From Thalassospira profundimaris (GTDB lineage: Bacteria; Pseudomonadota; Alphaproteobacteria; Rhodospirillales; Thalassospiraceae), in contig NZ_JPWI01000018.1 in assembly GCF_003326795.1 (NCBI RefSeq), forward strand, positions 23,223 to 87,222: a stretch of DNA of 64,000 bases. Direction: 5' to 3'. The position numbers and the translations under genes are program-made. Of the stretch, positions 27,792 through 38,797 are shown piece after piece; within the stretch, counting starts at the first letter, position 1; the number at the start of each line of letters is the position of its first letter. The notes beneath the pieces were generated by a model. It was not told the DNA's origin. It did not search any database and was given only the letters and a program-made list of their open reading frames with translations.

Positions 27792-28097
27792 TTTATATCC
27801 GGCATCCGGTCAGGCCGGGATGCTGTGTTTTGCTGTTGAAGTCGGCCTTCTGTCCGGCCGTTACAAGAATTGAAAACGCGCGTTCTGACGCTTGCGTGTT
27901 CCGGTTGCAGGATAACCGATTATCCCCACGGGAAAAAAGGTTATTCCTGCAACAGAACGCGGGGCCGGGCTGGATGAACAAAATCCCGACCCGGGACATG
28001 ACGATGCCAATCATGCCCCCGGATGGCCAACAGACAGACATTGCCAGCCAGTCGTCGGGCGTCGATCACAGGGAGCGATGATCGACGCCCTGGGTCC
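27792..28097. other. Gene-free gap upstream of LysR with nested inverted repeats
   Basis: About 306 bases without a convincing gene. At 27904-27953, 14- and 15-base arms (GTTGCAGGATAACC and GGTTATTCCTGCAAC) pair except for one bulged base. A smaller perfect dyad, GGATAA-CCGA-TTATCC (27910-27925), competes for the same left arm. At 28057-28090, 12-base arms GGGCGTCGATCA and TGATCGACGCCC form a stem just after the transporter stop; it lacks a T-tract but is probably the end of that transcript. Confidence 0.5.
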
Positions 28098-29834
28098 TTA
28101 CGCTTTGGACGTTGCTTCACGTCCGGTGGCGGTTGCACCACCTTCCTGCGTTTCCATGTAGTGCTTGTCATCAATCGGACGGACCATTTTGTTGGCGACA
28201 AGTGCAATCGCCAGCAGGGCCGCCATCGCATACATGGTGGTGTTATACAGGCTTGAGGTCGGATCAACCGTTCCTGCCGGTGCGATTTCCATCAGACGCC
28301 CGATGGTCACGGTTTTGGCAGCAACCAGCTGATCAAGCTGTTCAAGGCCTGCACCGAATTTTGCCTGGAAGGCCGCCGGATCAACCTTGGCAGCCAGATC
28401 CTTGATCGAATTGGTGACCGAGGTCTGACGCAGCTGGGTGATGGCAAGCGGACCAAGTACACCCGCCGTACTCCACGCCGTCAGAAGACGACCATGAATA
28501 CCGCCGACATATTTGGTGCCGAAAATATCCGCCAGATAGGCCGGGATGGTTGCAAAACCGCCGCCATACATCGTGAAGATGATCATGGTTGCGGCATAGA
28601 ACATCACCAGATAGGTGACAGCCGGATTAATACTGACCTGCTGGGCAGCGAACGGGATCGACAGATACAGAGCAATGCCCAGAATAAAGAAACAGTAATA
28701 GGTATTCTTGCGGCCGATATAATCCGACATCGACGCCCAGAAGAACCGGCCACACATGTTAAAGACCGAAATCATGAACACATAAGTCGCGGCAAAGGCC
28801 GAGTTGACCACCAGCGGCAAGGTCGTACCGAAGATTTCCGACATCATGGTTTTGGCAACGCCAATCACACCAATACCCGCCGTAACGTTAAAGCACAGCA
28901 CGATCCACAACAGGTAGAATTGCGGGGTTTTCAGGGCCTGATCGATATGAACATTCTTATGCGTGATCATGCGCTTGGACGCTGCATCGGCAGTCGGTGG
29001 CGTCCACCCTGCCGGAAGCCATCCCTCGCGCGGGACACGATAGGAAAATGCTGCAATCATCATGACGATGAAATAGGCAACACCAAGGGTAAAGAAGGTC
29101 GCCGCAGCACCGGTATTGCCTGTGCCCGCAATATAAACGCCTTCCTGGATCGGAACCGGTGCAGAAGCCACCTGTGCGGCACCTGCCACAACAACCTCGA
29201 CCATCTGGCCACCGACTTCGGCCATACGCTTGCCACCTTCGGTAACAAGGTTCACCGCGCTTTCCGGGCCAAGATATTCCGGCACCTTGTAAAACACCGA
29301 AAGCAGGCTTTCCTTGATCGGGGTTGCGATCATCGCACCACCGCCAAAGCCCATGATCGCCATACCGGTCGCCATGCCGCGACGATCCGGGAACCAGCGG
29401 ATCAGCGTTGAAACAGGCGACACATAGCCAAGACCAAGGCCACAGCCACCAATCACCCCATATCCGAGATAGACCAGCCAGAGCTGATGGGTGGCAATAC
29501 CAAGTCCACCGACGATAAACCCGCCGCCCCAGCAGAAGGCAGCAACAACACCCACCATACGCGGGCCGACTTCTTCAAGCCATTTGCCGCCAAAGGCAGC
29601 CGCAAGGCCAAGAAACACAATGGCGACAGAGAAAATCCAGACGACGGACTGCAAGCCCCAGTCACCCGAGCTTGCAGCGACCACGCCAAATTCCTTGATC
29701 AATGGCGGGTTGAAGATGCTCCAGGCATAGACAGACCCGATGCAAAGATGAATGGCAATGGATGCTGGCGGCACCTTCCAGCGGTTAAAATCGTCACCCG
29801 CGACGATGTGCTCTTTCTTTAGGTTATCAAACAT
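28098..29834 (-). CDS. OFA-family MFS transporter (formate/oxalate or monocarboxylate)
   Basis: 578 residues from ATG 29834 with GGAGG upstream. MFS fold: the N-terminal VPPASIAIHLCIGSVYAWSIFNPPL is the OFA (oxalate:formate antiporter) signature, and FPDRRGMATGMAIMGFGGGAMI is the loop after helix 4. It is about 150 residues longer than most OFA proteins. Two extra loops account for this: one after helix 5 (PEYLGPESAVN through TGNTGAA) and one near the end (TSVTNSIKDLAAKVD through PTSSLYN). Known OFA members move oxalate, formate, pyruvate, lactate or acetate. The fds operon nearby suggests formate or oxalate, but the sigma-54 control suggests a general carboxylate. Confidence 0.85.
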   Translation of the reverse strand: MFDNLKKEHIVAGDDFNRWKVPPASIAIHLCIGSVYAWSIFNPPLIKEFGVVAASSGDWGLQSVVWIFSVAIVFLGLAAAFGGKWLEEVGPRMVGVVAAFCWGGGFIVGGLGIATHQLWLVYLGYGVIGGCGLGLGYVSPVSTLIRWFPDRRGMATGMAIMGFGGGAMIATPIKESLLSVFYKVPEYLGPESAVNLVTEGGKRMAEVGGQMVEVVVAGAAQVASAPVPIQEGVYIAGTGNTGAAATFFTLGVAYFIVMMIAAFSYRVPREGWLPAGWTPPTADAASKRMITHKNVHIDQALKTPQFYLLWIVLCFNVTAGIGVIGVAKTMMSEIFGTTLPLVVNSAFAATYVFMISVFNMCGRFFWASMSDYIGRKNTYYCFFILGIALYLSIPFAAQQVSINPAVTYLVMFYAATMIIFTMYGGGFATIPAYLADIFGTKYVGGIHGRLLTAWSTAGVLGPLAITQLRQTSVTNSIKDLAAKVDPAAFQAKFGAGLEQLDQLVAAKTVTIGRLMEIAPAGTVDPTSSLYNTTMYAMAALLAIALVANKMVRPIDDKHYMETQEGGATATGREATSKA

Positions 29835-29936
29835 GACGTTGTTTCCTCCCGGCATTATGATTTTTCTTGCCTTGCCCACCCCCGGTTGAAGGCATTGTGC
29901 AGGGCAACCACGGTTGAACCCGGAATTCTCAACGTC

Positions 29937-29951
29937 GCAATCAGCGTGCCA
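29937..29951 (-). promoter_or_regulatory. Sigma-54 (-24/-12) promoter of the OFA transporter gene
   Basis: On the minus strand the sequence TGGCACGCTGATTGC matches the sigma-54 consensus (TGGCACG-N4-TTGC) at every fixed position. The -24 element is at 29951-29946 and the -12 TTGC at 29940-29937. Transcription should start about 90 bases before the transporter ATG. No other gene starts close by in this direction. Confidence 0.8.
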
Positions 29952-30017
29952 TCAGCCAGAAATCCTGATATTCTGCCGATCAAAGACAGATAAACGTCAT
30001 ATTGCAGCGCACGCGCA

Positions 30018-30073
30018 TGGACAAAATGTCCAACTCACGATACGCGGAAAAGTAGCAATCAGACAAAATGTCC
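30018..30073. promoter_or_regulatory. Tandem enhancer-like dyads for a sigma-54 activator
   Basis: TGGACAAAATGTCCA (30018-30032) is a perfect dyad with six-base arms. A near copy, AGACAAAATGTCC, lies at 30061-30073, 42 bases away or about four helix turns. They sit about 100 and 140 bases upstream of the expected transcription start of the OFA gene, the normal place for enhancer sites of NtrC-type activators. Such an activator is encoded at 32942-34375. The rest of the gene-free stretch 29835-30354 holds only the start signals of the GNAT gene (AAGGA before 30355). Confidence 0.6.
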
Positions 30074-30354
30074 ACTCGCAGCTGCAGCAATTTCAATGCA
30101 AAGACCCAAGGCGTGTGCTGTAAGCGGACGAAGACCTGACGCCGCTTTCAATGCAGGAAAATCGCGCGATCCAAACGTCTTCATTCACGGCTGAACAGTC
30201 GGGAGATCACGGCCAGGGAAAGAAATGCCATCAACCGGACAATATCCTGTGCAATTGAGAAATCGTGCTGCGACAACCCTTGTCATTTCGCATTGCGCGT
30301 TATTAAGAAAGGGCCATGAGCCTGTTCCCATCCCCTTGCCCGCGAAGGACACAG

Positions 30355-30894
30355 ATGAGCGAAATCATCACCGACAGACTGATCATCAGACGCTTTGCTG
30401 AAACCGATGCAGCAGAACTGTTCGACTACATTTCGAACCCACGCGTAAACTGCTTTATGGATGACAAAGTCACAACGCTGGAAGAGGCAAAGGTCAAGGC
30501 CCGGAAACGTGCAGGGGATAAGATGTGTCTTGCTGTATGCCTGAAAGACACAGGAGCCTTAATTGGTGAGCTGTTGCTTCATCAAGATGATCGCGACACC
30601 TATTCCGTGGCATGGAACTTCAACGAAAAGGTTGAAGGTAAGGGGTATGCCAGTGAAAGCGCACGCGCCTTGTTTGACCATTTGTTTATCCAGCTCGACG
30701 CAAGACGGCTCTATGCCTATGTCGAGGACAACAATTTCAAGTCGCAGAAGCTTTGCGAAAAACTTGGTATGCGCAAAGAGGGTTGTTTTGTGGAGTTTAT
30801 TTCGTTTGTCAACAATCCGGACGGCACGCCCAGATACGAGAATACTTTCCAGTATGCCATCCTGAAGAAGGAATGGCTGCACAAAGACACCTGA
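30355..30894 (+). CDS. GNAT acetyltransferase (RimJ/RimL-like)
   Basis: 179 residues from ATG 30355, with AAGGA upstream; an in-frame ATG at 30316 adds 13 unlikely residues. TDRLIIRRFAETDAAELFDYISNP is the RimJ/RimL-type start. The acetyl-CoA loop lies in VEGKGYASESARALFDHLF, then ARRLYAYVEDNNFKSQKLCEKLGMRKEGCF completes the fold. It should transfer an acetyl group to an amine, such as a protein N-terminus, a small molecule or an antibiotic. It stands alone, convergent with the histidine kinase gene, with no context for its target. Confidence 0.85.
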   Translation: MSEIITDRLIIRRFAETDAAELFDYISNPRVNCFMDDKVTTLEEAKVKARKRAGDKMCLAVCLKDTGALIGELLLHQDDRDTYSVAWNFNEKVEGKGYASESARALFDHLFIQLDARRLYAYVEDNNFKSQKLCEKLGMRKEGCFVEFISFVNNPDGTPRYENTFQYAILKKEWLHKDT

Positions 30895-30956
30895 AAAAAC
30901 CAAACAAATTAATGGATCCTGCCCCAAAAGCCTTTTCGGGTTAGGTTGTTGCGGCT

Positions 30957-32941
<1,985 letters not shown>

Positions 32942-32945
<4 letters not shown>

Positions 32946-34375
32946 TCCTGTTCCCAGCTTGCGCATTTGCGATCAATGGTTTTACGCGATACCCCCAGAC
33001 GACGGGCAGCTTCGTTACGATTGCCACCGGTTTTATGAAGCATCGCCAGAATGTGGCGACGTTCCATTTCATCAAGCGTTTCATCGCCTTCGATCTGTGC
33101 GCCGTGGTCGGCCTTTTCATCACGGAACTCATCGGGGAAACGTCCAAGGATCAATGTGCGTTCGATCAGGTTGCGCAATTCACGGACATTGCCCGGCCAG
33201 TCATACCGCGTCAGTCCGGCGCGCACGGCCCCGTCAATCGGGACCTGACGGACGCCAAGCTGTTTGGACAGCTTGGTCATGAAAAGTTCTGCGAGTTCGA
33301 GCACATCATCGCCGCGCGCATGCAAGGGCGGCATTTCAATATGCATGACATTGATGCGGTAAAACAGATCGGCCCGGAACCGTCCGGCTTCGACTTCGGC
33401 TTCAAGATCGGCGTTGGTGGCAAAGATAAAGCGCAGATCGACAGGCGCTTCGCGCTCTGATCCGACGGGGCGTATACGGCGGCTTTCGATGGCACGCAGA
33501 AGCTTGCTTTGGGTCGCGAGCGACAATTCACCGACTTCATCAAGGAACAATGTTCCGCCCTGTGCATGCATGAAAAGCCCATCACGTGCAGCCTGCGCGC
33601 CGGTAAAGGCTCCTTTGACATGCCCAAACAGCTCCGCTTCGATCATCTCGGATGGAATGGCGGCACAGTTAATCGGAACGAACGGCTTTTGCGAGCGGTC
33701 AGACAGGGAATGCAGCGAACGGGCGGTGACTTCCTTGCCCGTCCCGCTTTGCCCGGAAATCAGGATCGAGGTCGGCAGGGGGGCCACCCGCGCAATGGTT
33801 TCACGGATTTCCTGAATTTGCGGGGAATAGCCGATCAGCTTGTCACGCAGCAATACATGGTCGGAGGTCGCGCGCAACTCATGGCGCAAGACATGGTTTT
33901 CACGCCGCAAGCGCATCCGGTCCAGACAGCGCGCCACCGCGTTCAAAATCTGGTTTGAGCGGAATGGTTTAAGGACAAAATCCACTGCCCCGGCCCGAAG
34001 CGCCTTGATCGCGGTATCAAGATCGGCATAGGCCGTCATCAGGATGGCATCGGAAAAAAAGCCGATCTCGCGCTGTTCGGTCAGCCATTCGACCCCGCTT
34101 TTGCCCGGCATGATGTTATCAAGGATCACCACATCAAAATGATGTTGATCCAGAAGTGCTGTGGCTTCTTCGCAATCGGCGGCCTCTTCGACCCGCTTGG
34201 CGCGCGGGCCAAGGGTACGGACCAGAAAGTTGCGCATGCCCGGTTCGTCATCGACGATCAGGATCGATGCCTTTTCAAGCCAGGGACCGAATTCCGGCCC
34301 CGGCCCGCTAAATGCCGTGTCATTGCCAACGGTGGGCGCAGCCCCATCGGACGCACCCAAAACGGTCGATCTCAT
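32942..34375 (-). CDS. Sigma-54-dependent response regulator (NtrC/DctD type)
   Basis: 477 residues. It has a receiver domain with phospho-acceptor Asp86 (VVILDNIMPG). The AAA+ domain carries Walker A GQSGTGKE (208-215), the sigma-54-contact loop GAFTGA (255-260), Walker B GGTLFLDEVGE and arginine-finger region FRADLFYRIN. A Fis-type helix-turn-helix lies at the C-terminus (GNRNEAARRLGVSRKTIDRK). All parts needed to open sigma-54 promoters are intact. A 35-residue N-terminal extension precedes the receiver. GGAGGA precedes the ATG. The only -24/-12 promoter I found in the window is upstream of the OFA gene, with two dyads at enhancer distance. Confidence 0.95.
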
Positions 34376-34506
34376 GATGTTCCTCCGGAGAAGCTTATTT
34401 ATTATTTTTTAAAAGCTTAGATCAGCGGAGGGAGAAAAGCAAAACCGTTGGTCATATAAACGCAGATCATTGCCGATCACTCTATGCAAAGAGCCCTGCA
34501 AACAGC

Positions 34507-34531
34507 AAAGGACAGCTTGATGCTGCCCTTT
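34507..34531 (-). terminator. Probable terminator stem after the RidA-like gene
   Basis: On the minus strand AAAGGGCAGC and GCTGTCCTTT pair fully if one G-U is allowed, with a five-base loop. No strong T-run follows, so efficiency is uncertain. It is 27 bases beyond the stop of the last gene of the leftward operon. Confidence 0.45.
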
Positions 34532-34557
34532 GTGAAAACGATATCCTAAATGACCGG

Positions 34558-34953
34558 TCAGTTCGGGATAACCGCCGTACCCTCAATCTCAAGCAATGCT
34601 TCGTCTTCGACAAGGGCGCTGACAACGACCATGGTCATTGCCGGGAAGTTCTTGCCCAAAACTTCGCGGTAAGCCCGGCCGACTTCGCGCTGTTTGGCGA
34701 GATATTCCTGTTTGTCGGTGACATACCAGGTCAGACGCGTCAGATGTTCGGGCTTGCCGCCAGCAGCTTCGAGAACAGCGGCGATGTTCTTAAGCGCCTG
34801 TTCCATCTGTCCGACAAAATCCTTGGCAACGAAGACCTGATCTTCGTTCCAGCCAATTTGTCCGCCGATATACAAAGTCGCACCTTGTGCAAGGACGCCG
34901 TTTGCATATCCCTTGGGCTCTTTCCATCCGTCTGGCTGAACGATTTTATGCAT
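34558..34953 (-). CDS. RidA/YjgF-family protein lacking the canonical arginine
   Basis: 131 residues with the trimeric chorismate-mutase-like RidA fold (GYANGVLAQGATLYIGGQIGW, QMEQALKNIAAVLEAAGG). In canonical RidA an Arg in P-A-R-T binds the substrate carboxylate; here the position reads PAMTMVVVSAL, so ordinary imine deaminase activity is doubtful. It is the last gene of the tryptophan/anthranilate operon and overlaps the thioesterase by 8 bases. RidA-like proteins occur in aminobenzoate pathways, where they may deaminate enamine intermediates such as that made after ring reduction of 2-aminobenzoyl-CoA. That role is a guess. Confidence 0.8.
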   Translation of the reverse strand: MHKIVQPDGWKEPKGYANGVLAQGATLYIGGQIGWNEDQVFVAKDFVGQMEQALKNIAAVLEAAGGKPEHLTRLTWYVTDKQEYLAKQREVGRAYREVLGKNFPAMTMVVVSALVEDEALLEIEGTAVIPN

Positions 34954-35377
34954 TGTTTTCTACCACTTGATTGATTTCTTTTTCGATTTTGGCACGCAAA
35001 TCATCTGGCCATGCCACTGACTTTCCGGCCCCTTTTTTCGTAAAGACCAGTGTTACCGTTGTTTTCAGGCGTTGCTCGTCACCTGCGAAAGCTGCGATTT
35101 CCAGCTCAAGGCTTGATCGTCCGATCCGCATCGGTTCCAGACGAAATTCCAGTTGATCACCCAGCATGCTTGGCGCCGTAAAAGCGATGGTAAGCCCCGC
35201 TGTCGGAACGGCCGCCTGCATCGGGCCATGCATGGTTGGAAAGCCGCATCCGATAACGGCGTCAAACCATTCCTCGACCGTCGCATTCACCATTTCGAAA
35301 TAGCGCGGATAAAAGACAATCCCCGCCGGATCGCAATGTTGAAACAGGACTTTCTGCTGATAGGTGAAAACAGCCAT
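34946..35377 (-). CDS. 4-hydroxybenzoyl-CoA-type (hotdog) thioesterase
   Basis: 143 residues, hotdog fold. The motif FQHCDPAGIVFYPRYFEMVNATVEEW contains the catalytic Asp of the 4-hydroxybenzoyl-CoA thioesterase subfamily (H-x-D-x-x-G-I-V-F/Y). It should hydrolyse an acyl- or aryl-CoA, perhaps to relieve trapped 2-aminobenzoyl-CoA or pathway intermediates. It follows livF directly and overlaps the RidA-like gene, so it belongs to the same operon. Confidence 0.85.
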   Translation of the reverse strand: MAVFTYQQKVLFQHCDPAGIVFYPRYFEMVNATVEEWFDAVIGCGFPTMHGPMQAAVPTAGLTIAFTAPSMLGDQLEFRLEPMRIGRSSLELEIAAFAGDEQRLKTTVTLVFTKKGAGKSVAWPDDLRAKIEKEINQVVENNA

Positions 35378-35378
35378 A

Positions 35379-36068
35379 TCAGACCCCCAGATACCGGTCG
35401 GCGAGCTCGTCGGTCAGTTCGTTCACGGCACCAGTCCATGCCGTAACGCCCTTTTCCACGACGACATAGCGATCCGCGACACCAGAAAGTTCCTTAAGCG
35501 ATTTATCAACCACAAGGATGGTGAGACCGGATTGCTTAAGCTGATTGATCGCAGCCCAGATTTCCTGACGCACCACCGGTGCCAACCCTTCGGTTGCTTC
35601 ATCAAGGATCAGCAAACGCGGATTGGTCATAAGCGCGCGTCCAATGGCAAGCATCTGTTGCTCACCGCCCGAAAGGGTCATGGCCTTTTGATCGCGGCGC
35701 TCGGCAAGACGTGGGAAAAGTCCGGCAACTCGGTCAAAATCCCATTCACCCGGACGAGCCGCAGCAATCAGGTTTTCCATAACGCTCAGGCGCGCAAAAC
35801 ACCGGCGCCCTTCAGGCACCAGCCCAAGACCAAGACGGGCCGCCTTGTGCGATGGCATCCTTGCCAGATCCTGACCGGCAAAGCGGATCAAACCATCACG
35901 ATGTTCCATCATGCGACAGATGGTCTTGATCGTGGTGGTTTTTCCCATGCCGTTGCGGCCCATCAGTGCGACGGCCTCGCCCTCATTCAGCGACAGATCG
36001 ATGCCAAACAAGGCCTGCGATGCACCGTAAAAAGCAGTCACGCCACTAAGTTCGAGAAGTGCGGTCAT
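35379..36068 (-). CDS. livF: ABC transporter ATPase LivF-like
   Basis: 229 residues from ATG 36068, one base after the livG stop. Walker A GRNGMGKTT, signature LSGGEQQMLAIGRAL, Walker B LLILDEATEGLAP. The TEGLAP sequence after Walker B is typical of LivF. With LivG it powers uptake through LivHM. The final residues differ from family norms but are intact. Context suggests an aromatic substrate: tryptophan, kynurenine or anthranilate. Confidence 0.92.
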   Translation of the reverse strand: MTALLELSGVTAFYGASQALFGIDLSLNEGEAVALMGRNGMGKTTTIKTICRMMEHRDGLIRFAGQDLARMPSHKAARLGLGLVPEGRRCFARLSVMENLIAAARPGEWDFDRVAGLFPRLAERRDQKAMTLSGGEQQMLAIGRALMTNPRLLILDEATEGLAPVVRQEIWAAINQLKQSGLTILVVDKSLKELSGVADRYVVVEKGVTAWTGAVNELTDELADRYLGV

Positions 36069-36069
36069 A

Positions 36070-36819
36070 TCAGGCTTCCTCCCCGAGATAGGCACGTTTG
36101 ACGTCTTCGTTGCCCCGGATTTCGTCGACTGTGCCAGTCGCGATGATCCGGCCATAAACCAGAACCGAAATCCGGTCAGCGAGTGCAAAGACCGCATCCA
36201 TGTCATGTTCGACCAGAAGGATCGGGGCCTGCGCGCGCAGACTGTCAAGGAAACCGGTCAGTCGTTTGGAGCCCTCTGGCCCCATGCCTGCCATCGGCTC
36301 ATCCAGAAGGAACGCCTTGGGTTCAAGGGCAAGGGCAACCGCCATTTCAAGCTGGCGACGTTCGCCATGCGAAATATCAGCCGCACGCATCTGTGCACGG
36401 TTGGCAAGACCAACACGTTCAAGCTGTGCCATGGCCGGTTCGACCAGCGACTTGTCACCGAGAACCGGACGGAAAAAACGAAATACCTTTCCACTGACCG
36501 ACTGACGCGCCAGCATCACATTTTGCAGCACCGAGAATTCCGGCATCAGTGATGACACCTGAAACGTTCTGGCCAGTCCCATGCGCGACCGCGCAACCGC
36601 ATCAAGTTCATTGATCTGCTGACCATTGAAATGAATATCGCCACTATCGGATTTGATCTCGCCTGCGATCTGTTTGATCAGGGTCGATTTCCCCGCCCCG
36701 TTCGGGCCGATCAGGGCATGGATTTCACCTGGGCGCAGATCAAGGGTCACGTCGTCACTGGCAAGCAGCGATCCGAATTGCTTGGTGATATGTGAAAGCG
36801 ACAGAATGGCATCAGGCAT
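36070..36819 (-). CDS. livG: ABC transporter ATPase LivG-like
   Basis: 249 residues from ATG 36819, with GGGGAG upstream. The start overlaps the livM stop by 8 bases. Walker A GPNGAGKST, signature ISHGERRQLEMAVALA and Walker B AFLLDEPMAGMGPE. The C-terminal YGRIIATGTVDEIRGNEDVKRAYLGEE is the standard LivG ending. The second ATPase of the branched-chain-type importer. Confidence 0.93.
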   Translation of the reverse strand: MPDAILSLSHITKQFGSLLASDDVTLDLRPGEIHALIGPNGAGKSTLIKQIAGEIKSDSGDIHFNGQQINELDAVARSRMGLARTFQVSSLMPEFSVLQNVMLARQSVSGKVFRFFRPVLGDKSLVEPAMAQLERVGLANRAQMRAADISHGERRQLEMAVALALEPKAFLLDEPMAGMGPEGSKRLTGFLDSLRAQAPILLVEHDMDAVFALADRISVLVYGRIIATGTVDEIRGNEDVKRAYLGEEA

Positions 36820-37798
36820 GTTTACGCTCCCCGGCCAGAACACCGACCAAACCGCCGCGGGCAAACAGCACCACGATCAGCAACAACACACCAAGCGGCA
36901 GCTGCCAGAATTCCCAGACACTGCCAAGAAGATGTTCAAGGATGATATAAAGTGCCGCACCGGCCAGCGGACCGAACAACCGTCCGACCCCGCCCAGAAT
37001 GACAAAGATCATGATCTCGCCAGACATATGCCAGGACAGCATGGTCGGGCTGACAAAGCGGTTGAGATCCGCATAAAGCGCCCCGGCAAGGGCGGTGATC
37101 ATCGCCGAAATCACAAAGGCAACCAGACGAATGCGGAACGGTGCGATCCCGACGGCAGTCATGCGTTGCGGGTTCTGACGCGCGCCCTGAAGGGCAAGAC
37201 CAAAGCGTGAGCGGATCAGTATGGCCGAGAACAGCATCACAATGCCAAGCATCACCGCACAAAGCGCAAAGAAACTGATCGGATCAAGGGTATTGAGCCC
37301 CGGGAAGCCATTGCGGACATAGATCGACAATCCGTCTTCCCCGCCATAAGCCGGCCAGGAAATGGCGAAGTAATAGATCATCTGTGCAAAGGCCAGCGTG
37401 ATCATGATGAAATAGACACCACTGGTCCGAAGCGTAATCGCCCCGATGGCCAGCGCGACAAGTGCCGAAACGATCAGTGCCACAATCCAGATGACAATCA
37501 TCTGGGTGGTGCCTTCGATCAGGAACGGGCTTTCCATGATCGGTTCATAGTTCAGCGCATGGCTGGCAAGAATGCCGGCAGCATAACCACCAATGCCGAA
37601 GAATGCGGCATGACCAAAGGACACAAGTCCGCCAAAACCAAGAACAAGGTTAAGGCCGACACCGGCCATTGCGAAAATCGCAACCTTGGTCGCAAGGGTA
37701 ATGATGAAAGGTTCATTCATCCCCATCGCAATGACCGGCACGGCCACAAAGGCGACGGCAAGAATAGTGTTAATAAGAGTTTCGCGGTTCATGGTCAT
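36812..37798 (-). CDS. livM: ABC transporter permease LivM-like
   Basis: 328 residues, about nine membrane helices, with the LivM motifs GLNLVLGFGGLVSFGHAAFFGIGGYAAG and GGVGRLFGPLAGAAL. One of two inner-membrane subunits. It starts one base after the livH stop. No separate C-terminal ATPase is fused. Confidence 0.93.
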   Translation of the reverse strand: MTMNRETLINTILAVAFVAVPVIAMGMNEPFIITLATKVAIFAMAGVGLNLVLGFGGLVSFGHAAFFGIGGYAAGILASHALNYEPIMESPFLIEGTTQMIVIWIVALIVSALVALAIGAITLRTSGVYFIMITLAFAQMIYYFAISWPAYGGEDGLSIYVRNGFPGLNTLDPISFFALCAVMLGIVMLFSAILIRSRFGLALQGARQNPQRMTAVGIAPFRIRLVAFVISAMITALAGALYADLNRFVSPTMLSWHMSGEIMIFVILGGVGRLFGPLAGAALYIILEHLLGSVWEFWQLPLGVLLLIVVLFARGGLVGVLAGERKHA

Positions 37799-37799
37799 A

Positions 37800-38717
37800 T
37801 CAGGCTTCCGTCCCGAACAAACCGCTTGGACGCAGGAACAGAACCAGCGCCATCACGATATAAATCAACATGGATGCAAGTGCCGACCCGATGGCGGTCG
37901 CACTGGACGGATCAAGGAAGGTCGCAAAGGCGTGCGGCAGAAGGAAACGTCCCATCGTGTCGGTAAACCCGACCAGAAGCGATCCGATAAGCGCGCCCTT
38001 GATCGAGCCGATCCCGCCAATCACGATGACAACGAAGGCCAGAATAAGAACCGGCTCGCCCATGCCAACCTGAACAGACTGGGTGGTGCCGACAAAGGCA
38101 CCGGCAAGCCCGGCTAGCGCTGCACCAAGAGCAAACACCACCGTATAAAGCCGGTCGATATTCACACCAAGGGCCGCGATCATGCCACGGTCGGCTTCAC
38201 CCGCGCGGATGCGCACGCCAAGGCGGGTCTTGCCAATCAAAAGGAACAGACCCACCGCAACCAGAAGCCCGGCAATAATGATCGCCAACCGGAAAATCGG
38301 ATATTCAAGCGCGCCGGGCAGAATGACCGTTCCCGTCAAAATATCGGGAACGCTCAGGAAAAGCGGGAAGGAACCGAAAATCCAGCGGGTGCCTTCTGAA
38401 AAAACCAAAATAAGGGCAAAAGTCGCCAGAACCTGATCAAGGTGATCACGGTTATACAAGCGGCGAATAATAAACATCTCGACCAGCACACCGGCAAGGG
38501 CAGCAGCCATCAGGCTGGCAACAAGACCAAGCCAGAATGAACCGGTCCAGGCCGCAACAGCAGCACAGGCAAATGCACCGACCATATAGAGCGAGCCGTG
38601 GGCAAGGTTAATAAGGCCCATCACACCGAAAACAAGCGTCAGTCCGGATGCCATCAGAAACAACATCAATCCCGACTGAAGGCTGTTTAACAGCTGCTCC
38701 AGGAAAAGAGAGAACAT
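37800..38717 (-). CDS. livH: ABC transporter permease LivH-like
   Basis: 305 residues from ATG 38717 (the longer frame adds 17 residues of unlikely sequence). The motifs GLTLVFGVMGLINLAHGSLYMVGAF and IGGIGSIKGALIGSLLVG are LivH hallmarks. Forms the channel with LivM. It follows the binding-protein gene after 80 bases, a gap holding GC-rich sequence but no obvious terminator. Confidence 0.93.
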   Translation of the reverse strand: MFSLFLEQLLNSLQSGLMLFLMASGLTLVFGVMGLINLAHGSLYMVGAFACAAVAAWTGSFWLGLVASLMAAALAGVLVEMFIIRRLYNRDHLDQVLATFALILVFSEGTRWIFGSFPLFLSVPDILTGTVILPGALEYPIFRLAIIIAGLLVAVGLFLLIGKTRLGVRIRAGEADRGMIAALGVNIDRLYTVVFALGAALAGLAGAFVGTTQSVQVGMGEPVLILAFVVIVIGGIGSIKGALIGSLLVGFTDTMGRFLLPHAFATFLDPSSATAIGSALASMLIYIVMALVLFLRPSGLFGTEA

Positions 38718-38797
38718 TATTGGAAACTCCGTCACAAGGTGGTCGGGGGCCGATCTCATTGACCGCAACCGGCCCCCACCGTCTTGTCAGCGCGTGA

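Noticed and set aside
30018..30073. The two GACAAAATGTC repeats as insertion-sequence ends or a CRISPR unit
   Set aside because: Only two copies, no transposase nearby, and their spacing and place relative to the -24/-12 promoter fit activator sites better.
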